From: Zygnema circumcarinatum
Taxonomy: Eukaryota; Streptophyta; Zygnematophyceae; Zygnematales; Zygnemataceae
Direction: 5' to 3'
Length of the DNA: 64,000 bases
Assembly: GCA_037447605.1 (NCBI GenBank)
Contig: CM074806.1
Coordinates: forward strand, 3,159,348 to 3,223,347
Shown: one piece after another, positions 49,201-60,851 of the stretch
How the letters are laid out: each line of letters opens with the position of its first letter
How positions within the stretch are numbered: position 1 is the first letter of the stretch
The notes under the pieces: model-generated
What the model was told of the DNA's origin: nothing
The model's database searches: none
What the model saw: only the letters and a program-made list of their open reading frames with translations
Program-made: the position numbers and the translations under genes

Positions 49201-50533
49201 CCTCGTATTCGTGACTCCTAGGATTTGCCAGGTCGCCACCATAGTATAGAAGAAGGTGAATAAAATGGTAGATATGCCTCAATTTCAACTAGTGTCTTAA
49301 AAATGATGTTGTCGGGTTTGCTCTATCGTAACATCCTTCTAAAAACCCTAAAAACCCTGAAATCAAGTGTACACTTGCTGGGCTTACTCGTCGTTCTCTT
49401 TTCTCTCGACAGGGCACTGGAAAGAAGGCTTTGGAGCAACAACTTGAGGATCTTGAGGTCAAGTACCCGGGCAAGGCCGTGGGTGTCGTCAAATTCAACG
49501 TGCCTTTGGCCCACCTTATGACTGCTGGAGCTGATTTCATGCTCGTTCCCAGTCGTTTCGAGCCTTGCGGCCTCATTCAGCTTCACGCGATGAGATATGG
49601 CACTGTAAGTTGGCTTTCGGAAGCTCTGTCCCGGCTCTCAAACATTCTGCCCCAACTACACGTGATGACACAGAACGACAGTGGGTCTGACGTTGAATGA
49701 ATCTTATCCTCTGCAGGTGCCAATTGTGGCATCCACCGGTGGATTGGTGGACACAGTGGAGGAGGGTGTGACAGGTTTCCACATGGGAGCGTTTAACGTG
49801 GACGTAAGTCCCTCTTCATGCTACTTCTCTGTAATGAAAAAATTTGCTCTGGAAAGGGCATTTGAGCCAGAGGTTGGTTTTGTATGTGAATGTGTATGAG
49901 TGCGTTTTGCCACGCCTAGCCAGGTTGCAGTTTCTGTAACTATGGTGGGGTAATCAACATAAGAATAAGAACATAAGAACATAAGAATTTCCTCGGGAGC
50001 TGCCGGCGTGTAATTACACAATGTATGGGGGTTATGTGACTTTTGTTCCAGGCAATGGCCGCCTTGGAATGTGTCCTGCACGTCTGCACGTCCTCGTAGT
50101 GCCCTCCTCGCTTGTTCTAAACAGGCGAAACGTGGTTGTGCAGTGCGAAGCGGTGGATCCTAAAGACGTGGCGGCGCTGGCTGCTGGTGTGAAGAAGGCC
50201 ACCACGGTTTATGGTACTCCGGAATTCTCTGAGATCGTGAAGAACTGCATGAGCCAAGACCTGTCCTGGAAGGTGAGGCTTCTGCGTCCTCTTCCTTTGA
50301 GGTCTAGAGTACGAGTGCTGTAGAGAAGAAACTCTCAGACTACGGCGAGACTCAAACTTTGCTGCGGGGTTTCTCCGAATCTCACAATCAAGTTTGCGTG
50401 TTTATAAATGCAGAACCCGGCCAAGGTGTGGGAGGACGCCCTACTCTCACTGCAGGTGGAGGGCAGCGCTGCTGGGACAGCTGACGGAGAGGAGATCGCT
50501 CCTAAGGCCAAGGCCAACATTGCGGCCCCTTGA
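46203..50533 (+). CDS. GBSSI: Granule-bound starch synthase (GT5 family)
   Basis: Thirteen predicted exons, all in phase, give 612 residues: 46203-46547, 46705-46785, 46962-47060, 47383-47472, 47596-47659, 47780-47880, 48104-48213, 48462-48705, 48932-49108, 49413-49604, 49717-49803, 50144-50272 and 50414-50533. A plastid transit peptide of about 77 residues ends near [12 protein letters not shown]. The GT5 catalytic domain opens with [19 protein letters not shown] (KTGGL, residues 99-103, ADP-glucose binding). It continues with [20 protein letters not shown] and [11 protein letters not shown] (GT1-fold half). The [10 protein letters not shown] catalytic Glu is at residue 487, and the second loop STGGL at 507-511. 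The C-terminal [15 protein letters not shown] tail is typical of granule-bound rather than soluble synthases. It makes amylose from ADP-glucose on the starch granule. Length matches GBSSI (about 600-610). Confidence 0.96.
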
Positions 50534-53157
50534 GCTGAGGGGCGTTTCCTATGACCTTCCAGGCGGGAGGTGTTCAGAATGTGTATAATTGGATTTGGAT
50601 TCTGCCATTTTGTTAACCTATTTGGAATTTTGCCAGCAGCATAGTTTACATAAGGGAGAGAAAGCGAAGCTGATCGTGCGGCGGCACGCTATGGATACTG
50701 TAGGAGGCATTAAACGCCATGCGCGAGGGATAAGGCGTGATTTTAAATCAGGCAGCGTAGGAGACAGCAGGCGCAAGCTGCTGCGGTGTTGCAGTCGTAG
50801 ATGGAAATGGCGACGCTCGGTATAAAGTAGAAAAAGAGAAATTCAGCCGTATGATGAGATGATGATGATTGCTTAATATGTATTTCAAATTTGGTCATAC
50901 AAGGATGTATGCAGCTTTCTGAAGATGGCTGCAGGTTTGTGCGAATTTCGTTGTCGAAACTTTGTTTATGCAAGACGATGCAAGACAGTTAGTAAATGCC
51001 GAATATAATTTCCCATGTGAGAGAAGCTCAAGATTAGTCGGATAATTCAGTAAGTGTGAGCGGGGGAGAAAGCCAGTAAGCAGGTAGATACAGATGAGAG
51101 GAGGCAAATATCTAAATGTGTACGTCCGCGGGCGAGGGGGAAAAAGTTGGATAATTTTTTGGGTATTTAGAACACGGCGAGAGAGGTGGAGAAGCCATTC
51201 ATGCAGGCCTCCTCCGCCCCCTCTCCTCGAGGGAAAGATCGAACGACGCCGCCCTCTCTTAGAAATGCCGGCCCTAGTTGGCGGGAGAGTCGCAAACGAC
51301 AAGCGACAACGCATCACACGCTGGTTTGTCGGCGTGCAGTTTCAGTGGTCGGTGGCGGTTGACCGTTGGCCTCGTCCGGCCGGGCCAGACCGGTCCTGTG
51401 CACGTCAGCGGCACAAGCCAGCATATGTCGGACCATTGGACCAGCAACTGTTGGTCAACGATTGCGTGCCAATGGTAACCAACCGCTGGCAGTGGTTGGC
51501 TAGGTTTCCCAACTGAGGGTGTTGTTCAAGGGCACTAAGTCAGCATCAGAATAATTGACACCATCTTTCGCCTCAGCGGAGCCTGTGATTCCCAGCAAAC
51601 CACCGTTGCAACTTCTCCACCTCCATCCTCGAAGACTCGACCTCCTTCGCCTGCACCTCTCTTCGTCCTCTCTAACGTAAAGGCCTCCCTCTCAGACCTA
51701 AGGGCCTCCCTCTGAGACCTGAACATCGCCATGAAAAAGTTCCGCTGGATTGGAACTCGCCCCCCCTCCAATGCATGCAACATCATCTCGTCAGAGAGCT
51801 TGAGGGTCTCAGGATTCTCTCCCACGAGCAAACCATTGCCAGTTTGTTAACCATTGAGTTCGAGGTCCGCCAACCAATGGCTCTCAACTATTAGAAATGG
51901 CTGGCTAGCTCCATTACCCAATGGTCGCAAGCCATTAGCAATGGTTGACATTGCTATCAAATGGTCCGCCTAAGCACGCATGGGTGGCCATTCAGTAAAT
52001 ACCTCAGTACTTCAGATAAAGGCACGATGAAGGTGCAGTGCTCACAACGTCAGGCTTTCATAAGTTACAATACTGATGCAACATTCGTAAAGCAATGCTC
52101 AACAACATGTTAACCAAGTGGAGCATTGATGTTTTTGCATACGAGTTCACTCCGACTGAAGGCTCCACCACAAAGGCAAAACCTACGACCAGCCGATGGC
52201 TTCTGCTGACTTTGGAGGCAGGTCCAAGTGGCTCGAAAGGCGCAGTGGGCCGCCGTCCAGGGGACGTTAAGTGGGAGGACGGAGGAGGCAGAAGCCGTGC
52301 GAGCGGAAGTGTACTCTGTCAGACGGGTGGAGAGGGAGGTGGAACTCGCGGGGGTGAGGGTGGAGGGCCTCGAGGTGGAGGAGGAAGGCGCTGGGGGGGA
52401 GGAGGGAGACGCTGGGAGGGAGGAGGGAGACGCTGGGAGGGAGGAGGGAGACGCTGGGAGGGAGGAGGGAGACGCTGGGAGGGAGGAGGGAGACGCTGGG
52501 AGGGAGGAGGGAGACGCTGGGAGGGAGGTGGGAGACGCTGGGAGGGAGGTGGGAGACGCTGGGAGGGAGGTGGGAGACGCTGGGAGGGAGGTGGAAGGCG
52601 TGGTGGTGGCGATGGAGGAGGTGGAGGGGGTGGTGGACTCGATACTGCAATGGCCGACAGCCATTCAACGTGAGTCTTAAGAAAATGCACTCTTTCCTGC
52701 CTTTACACAACAAGACGCAAGCATGCCCGACAGTTCACTTGGAGCAATAGCTGGTAGCACTGATGGGCAAAATGGATTTCGCTTTAAGCGTAAGATTAGG
52801 TAGGATGGCAGCTAGAAGCGTCAACCTAAAGGTGGCTATATTTTGAGGCTCACAATTTTTCGTCAAGAAGCGACTAACAAGTTCCATACAAAAGAAGTTT
52901 TATTTGGAAGGGTTTATATGCAGGTTAAGTCATGGCACGGAAACAGCAATGGAAACTGGGTGCAACCTCACTGAGTTTGATTTTGTCAGGAAAAACTCTA
53001 AACAAGGCTCAAAGAGTGCTGTGCTTTAGATCAAAGCATCACCTCCCACTCCAAGTAACACTTCAAGTGAGTGATCGCCGACTGTCAGCGTGCTCAACAC
53101 ACAACTTACAGTCTACACATGCATTAGTGCAAAACACATGAACTTTTGCAGAGTCGT
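50534..53157. other. Intergenic, repeat-rich spacer
   Basis: Starch synthase 3' flank to about 50900, then no supported gene. 51430-51510 and 51840-51990 hold many CCATTGG/CCAATGG motifs. A minus-strand 98-codon frame (51831-51535; contains RSQREALRSEREAF) and a plus-strand 150-codon frame (52228-52680; Glu/Arg/Val-rich, coiled-coil-like) resemble lineage-specific or mobile-element ORFs. Neither has a recognisable domain. Confidence 0.4.
52385..52600 (+). repeat. 21-bp minisatellite (about 9-10 units) within an open frame
   Basis: Nine copies of GACGCTGGG occur at exactly 21-bp spacing from 52408 to 52576, with degenerate edge units. Because 21 is a multiple of three, the plus frame 52228-52680 encodes a 7-residue repeat, GREEGDA in the first units and GREVGDA in the last ones (GGAGGA to GGAGGT switch). 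Whether the frame is translated is unknown. Confidence 0.85.
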
Positions 53158-56100
53158 TTAAGACTCATATGGCTTGACTGGTTGCGTCCCAAAAGAAGGC
53201 TCACCCGGGAGACAAGTCCAGTTCTGAGCTGTGTTCGAATATCCGACGTCGCACGCACATCCGACCCCCATCATCATCATCTCACACGTGCCATGGCCGC
53301 CACATGCGCCACCCGGCTGAGTGGCGTTGCAGAAACCTGCACACTCCTGAATGCCTCTTTGGTTTTCAAAGCTGCAGCCGCCTTCGTCATTGCTTTCGGA
53401 CAAGCAATTTCGATCAGCTGCTGGGCAAACAGTTTCCCAGGAATTGACTATTTCCACTGGGCCTGAGAGGTAATTTGACGATATGTCGATTGAAACATAG
53501 CATCCCCCATACGCGCTTGATATGTAAAACGACACAGACCCTGTGAGGTAATTGTCATTGAACGACCTGCACTCACAGTGACTTCGATTAAAGAGAGTTA
53601 GTACTGCAATACATCTCAACAAGAAAACATGCAAATATCAGGTGAGTTTAGCCACCGAGTTTAGCTACGTGCGTCAGCAAACTTCCGTAAAAAAATCTCA
53701 TATCTTTATTTGATACATTTCATAGCGAGGGAAATTACACGCATGTCGTATCAGGAGTGACATCCTCCCACTTACCAAGTTAATTGACCACTATACGAAT
53801 ACGGACTAAAACAGTAAGCATTACAGTACGGAAGTTCTCCAGTTAGCTTGTTTGAGCCAAGCTGCCTGCACACACCTCCAGCCATGCAATAAGTGATGCC
53901 CACGTTAGCAAAAGGGAGTGCATTACTTCGTACGTTAAGGTTTATCGTCTGCATGTGCGAAAAAATATCATTTGGGCTTACGTTTCAAAAAATTGCTTAG
54001 GAAAGGCATAAGTTCCATTGGGAAAAACGAGGATAGCTTACACGAACTGAAGCTGGCATATAAAGTCTGGGATTGTTCCTGAAAGCTGATTTGCACTAAG
54101 AACTCTGCGAAGAAATGATAATCGAACAAAAATTTCAGTAGTAGGGACAGACCATGGACCTAGATCTGTAATAACTCAAACATATTCACTTCAGCTTGCC
54201 AACTCTGGGAAGATTCGAAGGATGAATCCCAAGAAGTGTAGGCTAAGTATGAAAACGAACAAGTTTTGAAGCACAGTGTCACCGAGGCAGGACGGGATAC
54301 TGCCGTTCAGTTGGTTGCCACTGAGATCCCTGCAATCATGCAGACATGCAGATATTAATGACGGGAGCAGAGAGGTTAGATTAAAACAAACGAGATTGAA
54401 TGGAAATCCCAATTGTAGAGAATATAACGAATCAAATAAAATGGCAAAAGGTAAAGTTTAAAGTGCTAATGCATCCGCACGTTAACAGTTCTTTCTTTCC
54501 AACATGAAGTGGAAAGTATTCTCACAAAGTTTGCAGGGATCCCACACTGCAAAGCGATAACGGAATGGCTCCCGTAAAATAATTTGTCGACAAGTCGCTG
54601 CAATGCTCCTCCCTCTCTTAAACACGTGCCACAAAAAATCTAAAATTACCAGCGCATCCCATATTTTCTCCTAATGTTCCAGATTTTTTTTATTCATAAT
54701 TTTCACACCGCACCGCATACCCCTCTCTCTCCCTCTCCCTCCTCCCTCTCTCTCTCCCTCCCTCTCTCTCTCCCTCCCTCTCTCTCTCCCTCCCTCCCTC
54801 TCTCTCTCCCTCCCTCTCACTCTCCCTCCCTCCCTCCCTCTCTCTCCCTCCCTCCCTCCCTCCCTCGGCAGAGTCGCGCGTGACAAGTTGCAGTGAAACG
54901 ATTCCAGCGGCCGTACAACCGCGAACGGTCAAACGACCGGGTTCAGCCGTTGAATCGCCTCGGTAGTGACCGTCCGTACGGAGCCGTCCCCTGTCGGCAG
55001 GGTCTTGTTTGCGAGGAACGGATGAAGGCCTCACATGACTTGAGCCTTGCCGAGGTTGCAGATGCAGGAGGGGATGCCGCCTTCCAAGTGGTTTCCAGAC
55101 ATATGTCTGCAGTTTGTTATGGATTTAAAGTAAATTCAAGTAGAAAATGACTCGCTGTAATCACAACTAGCGATATGAAAAAAGGGGGGACAGGCATACT
55201 GCGCAGGAACGATGCTGCAATAACTTCAGTCTGAACAAACAGCGATTGTAATTTGAAGTCATGCCAAATTGTACCAGACAGACGTAGTCTCTAGCAAAGG
55301 CAAGTCGCTTTGCTCAATGATAAGAAGGAAAGAATGGTTCCAACAGCGATGCTGCTCACATGGACGAGAGGGAAGTCATGTTGCAAAACGAGGGAGGAAT
55401 TACTCCTGATAAGCCGTTTCCAGTAACGTCACTGCGAGGAGAAGGTTTGAAAAAGGAAACATGTCACTTGAGATCGTTTCTAACGTTCATGCCAAGTTTG
55501 AAGAATAGACTTGCGAAAATTGCAAAAGATAATCAAGCACGAGCACTTACAAGTAATCCAATTTGGTGAGTTTGCCGATGCACGATGGAATGCTGCCATT
55601 CAAGTGATCGAGTTGAAGATTTCTGCCAGACAAAAGAAATAAAGTGGTTTTCGTTAGGATGTCTCCACCGATTGAAAAAAGCACTGCAGGTCAAATGCTG
55701 CAGGGGCAGCAAACTGTTGGCTGGAAGGAATACTCAATGGGCCCAATTGGCAGAGCAGCAAACTATGACTTGAACGACTAAAGTGAGAGCTCACAGCAAG
55801 TTGAGGTACGGCAGGTTGCAAATAGAAGGCGGGATGCTTCCAACGAGGTCTTGATAACTCATATCTCTGCAGAAGAGAGATTTGCTTATTCTCTGTCCAT
55901 ATATATTCACAAGTTGCGGGCCATAGAAACAGCAACCAGCCTCTCGCGAGATTGCAGGCTCTCCAAACATGACAAGTATAGGACAAAACTTGGACACAAA
56001 ACTGACATTTCAGTAACACGCCCGTTGGAGTTGCACTTTATTCTGCTGAAGGCGGAGCAGGAGGTGCTCTTGCTCGACCATCCTGCAAAGGAATCGTACG

Positions 56101-56683
56101 GACCTCGCCACGCCGCCTTGAGGCTCAGAAGCACACTCCCTGCATTCACAAACGATGGAACCAACAAGCGCTTAAATTCGACTAGAGCATAAAAACATCA
56201 AATGTCTGGAGAACCGCGCCAGTAACCAATTCGTAACATGCAAAAATGAAAGCTGATTGGCCCTTATTTTGGCTAAGAAATTTCCGTACAACCAACTTCT
56301 CCCGAACATTGACACGCCTCCTTACGTATCTGCCCGACCGGTAATGCTTTAGCCCTCTGGGACTGCTATTCTAGGTGGAACCCAAGCGTGACATCACGGC
56401 CCTAAATGGGCTCACTTCCCTCCTCAAAGAGTATGCGGCTCCACAGAAATCAATGCATTCACCGTTCTGCCGCGAAGTCTTCAGTGTTCTGCATTTAGGG
56501 TTTCAGTTTTGTTGTTTCACGAAAGAGATTTAGTTTCAGCTTGCAGGAATTCGGCGTGTGCGCACGGTCTGCACTGTTGATGACGGCCTCGCCGCTTGGG
56601 AGGAAGTAGCACAGGAGGGAGAGCATGAGGAGCTCTGCCTGAAAGCCGCCATAGCCGCTCCTGAGAGCCTTCCCCGACGCCAT
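53158..56683 (-). CDS. Secreted leucine-rich-repeat protein with Cys-rich C terminus
   Basis: Ten predicted minus-strand exons give 413 residues: 56683-56575, 56139-56007, 55866-55795, 55622-55551, 55106-55035, 54597-54526, 54329-54261, 54104-54044, 53948-53776 and 53566-53158. Exon 1 encodes a signal peptide (LLMLSLLCYFLPSGEA). Exon 2 is an LRRNT cap (VLLSLKAAWRGPYDSFAGW, with C..F..IKC). Exons 3-6 are exactly 72 nt, phase 2-2, one plant-type LRR each (for example LVGSIPPSICNLPYL, HLNGSIPSCIGKLTKL, FTGAIPLSLC), and exons 7-8 are slightly shorter repeats. The last exon adds SFNDNYLTGSVSFYI and an EGF-like cluster (GGACGGHGTCE, GCACDVGY). There is no membrane helix or kinase, so it is an extracellular LRR protein, perhaps of PGIP-like or receptor-partner type. 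The exon 8/9 junction is the weakest. Confidence 0.8.
54717..54866. repeat. CT-rich low-complexity tract in LRR gene intron
   Basis: CTCTCTCCCTCC-type repeats of about 150 bp lie between LRR exons 5 and 6 (intron 55034-54598 on the minus strand). Confidence 0.9.
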
Positions 56684-56737
56684 GGCTGTGTCCTGAAGAA
56701 AAGGCACATGTTCAGTCACGGACAGATTAGGTCAAGC

Positions 56738-57523
56738 CTGCCATTCCCCTTCTCCCTCTCTCTCCCACTCCCTTCCTTCTCTTTCCTTGCTTTACCCTAC
56801 CCACTAGCGTCATTCTCTTCAATCCCTCAGCATGCTTCTCTCTCAATTCCAGTGCCTCCGGTTTCCTATTCCTTTTTCTCCTCGCCACCATCGCCTTCTA
56901 TTTTTCCTGCTCTTTCCTTTACCTCTGCGTTCCTTCACTCTCCCTCCCCGATTTCACCCGACTCTCCCATTTTTCTCTCCCTATCCCTCCGTACTCCTAC
57001 CACCTTTTCCCTTCCCTAGCCCTATCTCTCCGCATCCGCCTCTCCCACCACCTTATTTCAAGAGTATTCGTCTATTTTTTCCCAACTGTACTGTCACTGC
57101 CTATCCTCACAGTCCTCTTCCATCTCCCTCCCTCCAACTCCCTCCCTTCCTCAGCTTCCCCTTTCTTGCTTCTAATTTCTCCCATCTTTACTCTCCCTCG
57201 TCACTCCGGCTCCTCTCTTACACCTATTCTTCCACTCCCTCCCCCTCCCTCTTGCCTCCCATTCCTCCTCTCCTCGCTCTCCCACCCCTCTCTGGCTCCA
57301 CTCCCACCCCTCTCCTTCCACTCCTTCCCCCCCCCACTTGCTTCCCATTTCCCACTCTCCCTCCTCCCCCCCTCTCCCTCCTCCCCCCTCTCTCCTTCCT
57401 CCCCCCTCTTTCCCTCCTCCACCCTCTCTCCCTCCTCTCCCCTCTCTCCCTCCTCCACCCTCTCTCCCTCCCCCCCTCTCTCCCTCCTCCACCCTCTCTC
57501 CCTCCTCTCCCCTCTCTCCCCCC
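56738..57523. repeat. Polypyrimidine low-complexity block ending at an assembly gap
   Basis: Nearly 800 bp of C/T-rich sequence (TCCCTCC, CACCCTCTCTCC units near the end), breaking off at the N gap. It lies immediately upstream of the LRR gene on the minus strand. Frames through it are composition artefacts. Confidence 0.85.
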
Positions 57524-58207
57524 NNNNNNNNNNNNNNNNNNNNNNNNNNNNNNNNNNNNNNNNNNNNNNNNNNNNNNNNNNNNNNNNNNNNNNNNNNNNN
57601 NNNNNNNNNNNNNNNNNNNNNNNNNNNNNNNNNNNNNNNNNNNNNNNNNNNNNNNNNNNNNNNNNNNNNNNNNNNNNNNNNNNNNNNNNNNNNNNNNNNN
57701 NNNNNNNNNNNNNNNNNNNNNNNNNNNNNNNNNNNNNNNNNNNNNNNNNNNNNNNNNNNNNNNNNNNNNNNNNNNNNNNNNNNNNNNNNNNNNNNNNNNN
57801 NNNNNNNNNNNNNNNNNNNNNNNNNNNNNNNNNNNNNNNNNNNNNNNNNNNNNNNNNNNNNNNNNNNNNNNNNNNNNNNNNNNNNNNNNNNNNNNNNNNN
57901 NNNNNNNNNNNNNNNNNNNNNNNNNNNNNNNNNNNNNNNNNNNNNNNNNNNNNNNNNNNNNNNNNNNNNNNNNNNNNNNNNNNNNNNNNNNNNNNNNNNN
58001 NNNNNNNNNNNNNNNNNNNNNNNNNNNNNNNNNNNNNNNNNNNNNNNNNNNNNNNNNNNNNNNNNNNNNNNNNNNNNNNNNNNNNNNNNNNNNNNNNNNN
58101 NNNNNNNNNNNNNNNNNNNNNNNNNNNNNNNNNNNNNNNNNNNNNNNNNNNNNNNNNNNNNNNNNNNNNNNNNNNNNNNNNNNNNNNNNNNNNNNNNNNN
58201 NNNNNNN
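57524..58207. other. Assembly gap (684 N)
   Basis: All bases are N. The left flank is a pyrimidine repeat in which assembly probably failed. Confidence 0.99.
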
Positions 58208-58380
58208 TATCCTCAACCAAAGCATCATCAACAAAACGATCAACATAAGATGCAACGCCGAAAGGGCAGCCTAAAACACGAATACCAATTCCATCAGCAC
58301 AAGTCTGGATACCACAAGGGAGCGAAAGGGTAGAAGGGATACCAACCGGAGACCAAGCAAAACACTTCGACAAATTTACC

Positions 58381-59310
58381 GTCAGCCCGTTTCTCCATCA
58401 GCCCGTTTCGTAACGAGCTCATTACGGTCCACGTAGGACGCCGTTTTGCAGATAAAAAGACGAGTTCTGTGCACCGGCTGCAGCGAGGCTCCCCCCCTCC
58501 CCCCCTCCCCCCCTCCCCACCGTCGATCGCCACGATCGGAATTGCTGCAGCTCCCCGCCCCCCGGCCGCCCACCCGCCCTGCAGCGTCCTCCCAGGTACG
58601 GCGCAGCGCCCGAGCGGGCGACGCCGGCCGAGCGCGCGGTCACCGCGGTGCCGATTGCCACGTAGATGCCACGGTGGCGCCACGTCTGCCACGTCGATTC
58701 CACGTCTACATGTCCATCCACGTCGGCGCCACGTCATTTAAAACCACTGAAATTGAACTTCGGGTGTGCTCGCCGCCGCTTGCCCACCGCCCATTGAAAT
58801 TGAACATAGTGTCCTGGTACCGGTAGGTCTAGAGTTCGATCTTTGCTGGAGGCGTGTTTGCTACACAGCCCGAGCGAGCGAGGGAGGCCCTGCTTGCTTG
58901 CGGAGAGCGGTGTGTGGCGGCCGCGCCCCCCCCCCCCTTACACATTACCACCGCATGTCCATCAAAACGTCGTTTTCCAATCAGCGATCGCCACGTGCAC
59001 GATTTGCAGCGTCCGCCGTGGCCCACTGCCGTTACCGTACGCGCGTCGCTGCCGACAGTTTTTTAGGGTTTGCAAGAGGCTTCCAGCCAACGTGGCAGTC
59101 GCACGCTGGCGTATCTTTGGTAGCCACGTGGCGGCACGCGAATGGTCGTAATGGCGTTACACCCCCTTCTTCGGACCGTCCTGGGGAACGGTGCCTCGTT
59201 ACCACGTGGCAGCCACGTCGGCGCCACGTTGGTGGAAACGGCCTGATGGAACCCATGGGTCGTCGTCCATTACGACGCCACGTCGGAATAACGGGCTGAT
59301 GGAAACTGAC
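58381..59310. mobile_element. Putative non-autonomous TIR element, long copy
   Basis: The left end near 58395 reads CCATCAGCCCGTTTCGTAAC and the right end near 59288-59305 reads ATAACGGGCTGATGG, its approximate reverse complement. The left ~70 bp match 59325-59395 and the right ~220 bp (59083-59303) match 59412-59632 at roughly 90%. In between lies about 600 bp of GC-rich sequence absent from the short copy. No transposase frame is evident. Element boundaries are approximate. Confidence 0.6.
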
Positions 59311-59311
59311 C

Positions 59312-59643
59312 CTCAGGGTGGGTTTCCATCAGCCCGTTTCGTAACGAGCTTGTTACGGTCCACGTAGGATGCCGTTTTCAGATGGAACGACGAGTTCCAT
59401 CAGAACGCCGTTGGCCAGCGTGGCAGTCGCACGCTGGCGGATCTTCGGTAGCCACGTGGCGGCACGCGAATGGTCGTAATGGCGTTACACCACCTCCGGA
59501 GCAGCATCCTGTGGAACGGTGCCTCGTTACCACGTGGCGCCACGTCGGCGCCACGTCGGCGGAAACGGCCTCATGGAACCCATGGGTCGTCGTCCATTAC
59601 GACGCCACGTCGGAATAACGGGCTGATGGAACCCCACCCTCAG
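59312..59643. mobile_element. Putative MITE-like TIR element, short copy (332 bp)
   Basis: The ends form a terminal inverted repeat of about 27 bp with roughly 25 matches: left CTCAGGGTGGG followed by TTTCCATCAGCCCGTT, right AACGGGCTGATGGAA followed by CCCCACCCTCAG. The interior equals the two flanks of the longer neighbour joined together, as expected for an internally deleted derivative. It contains several CCACGTGG/GCCACGTCGG motifs. No target-site duplication is clear. Confidence 0.65.
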
Positions 59644-60591
59644 TCCTTCTCGCAGTCACGTCAAGTCAAATCAAGTCAAGTCAAGTCAATTATGTCTTCC
59701 GCGAGCCCTCGTCCAATGGCATGAACCCCTCGCGAGTTGTTGTTGTACCGCTGCGACTGCGTCACGCGGGGCTCCTTTTTGGCCTTTCGTTGGTGCGGGA
59801 AAGACTTCATGCCCGCTTTATGGGAGACATCGGTTTGCTGCCCGACTCGCTGCAACCCCTGACTACCGAGGCTCACAAAGTGCGTGCTGGACATTCAGGA
59901 CATGTGATGCTGAACATTGCGGTGAGGTGTAGTGGCAGGCGGGACGTGATGTGACGAGTGCCTGCCAGCAGCTGGTCCAAAAAGGCACAGGCACATGACA
60001 ACGAATTTGGCGTTGATCGCACGGTGGAGATTCCATCAAACGTACAACATCATGTATTTCCAAAGGAATATTTCATAATGTATATTTCAGTTGGTCTGAA
60101 ATGACCTATAAACGAAAGAAAAGCTCCTACAGGCACATGTGACCATCAATTCGATTAGGATAAGTATCAATTATGAATCAACATGTGGGCAGAAGACGCC
60201 TACACGCAATTGAGCATGGCACCTTCCGTTGAGACGTGCAATGTGTGCTGGTTGTCAACGGTGGCAGGTGACGAATGAAAAGGTGACACCTCATGTTCTC
60301 AGAGTACTTATACCAAATGGAAGACTTATGAAGCACAATTTGTGGATATATTTCGCAAACCCTGCCATCCAAGACACTGATAAGAGAGGTTTTTGTACAG
60401 TGACTGCTCAAACTTGTAACCCAACTTGTTCCGCTAGTTAGGGAACGAAGTGGGATGTAAAAATATGACTTAACATGCGGACTTGATGAAGCCTGCAAAT
60501 GCTCCACCTAACGCCCCTTTCTCCTCATCTCAATAATCAGTAGGGGGGTTCTGCTCTTATGGGCTCCCAATGTTCCAGGAGTTGAACTTCT
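59644..60591. other. Intergenic spacer
   Basis: Starts with a short TCAAG tandem repeat (59656-59690). No gene is supported in the remainder; frames are short and motif-free on both strands. Confidence 0.4.
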
Positions 60592-60851
60592 TCATTCAGC
60601 CCCTTCCTCCGCTTCACTCCTTTCGACCGCCAGCTTCACTGCCTGCATCCCCATCTCCAGGCCTTCAAGCTCCTCAGCTGCGCCAATCTTCCCTTCCTTC
60701 GCCCTCTCTACGGCTCCGCCCACCTCCTCCTTCATCAAGTGCAATGTTCTTCGAGCTCCGTTGGCAGAGGAAAGGTCAATGGGAACAGCTTCTTCAGACA
60801 CATCTTCTGTACTGTGATGATCGTTAGGCTTTGGAACAGTGCTCTTTGATC
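60592..60851 (-). CDS. C-terminal exon of an unidentified minus-strand gene
   Basis: After a ttcaacag acceptor, 86 codons read through NDHHSTEDVSEEAVPIDL and a long Glu/Ala/Lys-rich helical region (HLMKEEVGGAVERAKEGK, EELEGLEMGMQAVKLAVE) to a TGA at 60594-60592. Upstream exons on the minus strand were not resolved. A short piece reading KSPKLAELLWR before a gtatgc donor (about 61088-61053) may belong, but its phase does not join directly. Function unknown; a coiled-coil tail is all that can be said. Confidence 0.4.

Noticed and set aside
56832-58373. Long frames running through the N gap
   Set aside because: Most of their length is N or pyrimidine low-complexity sequence; the frame cannot be assessed.
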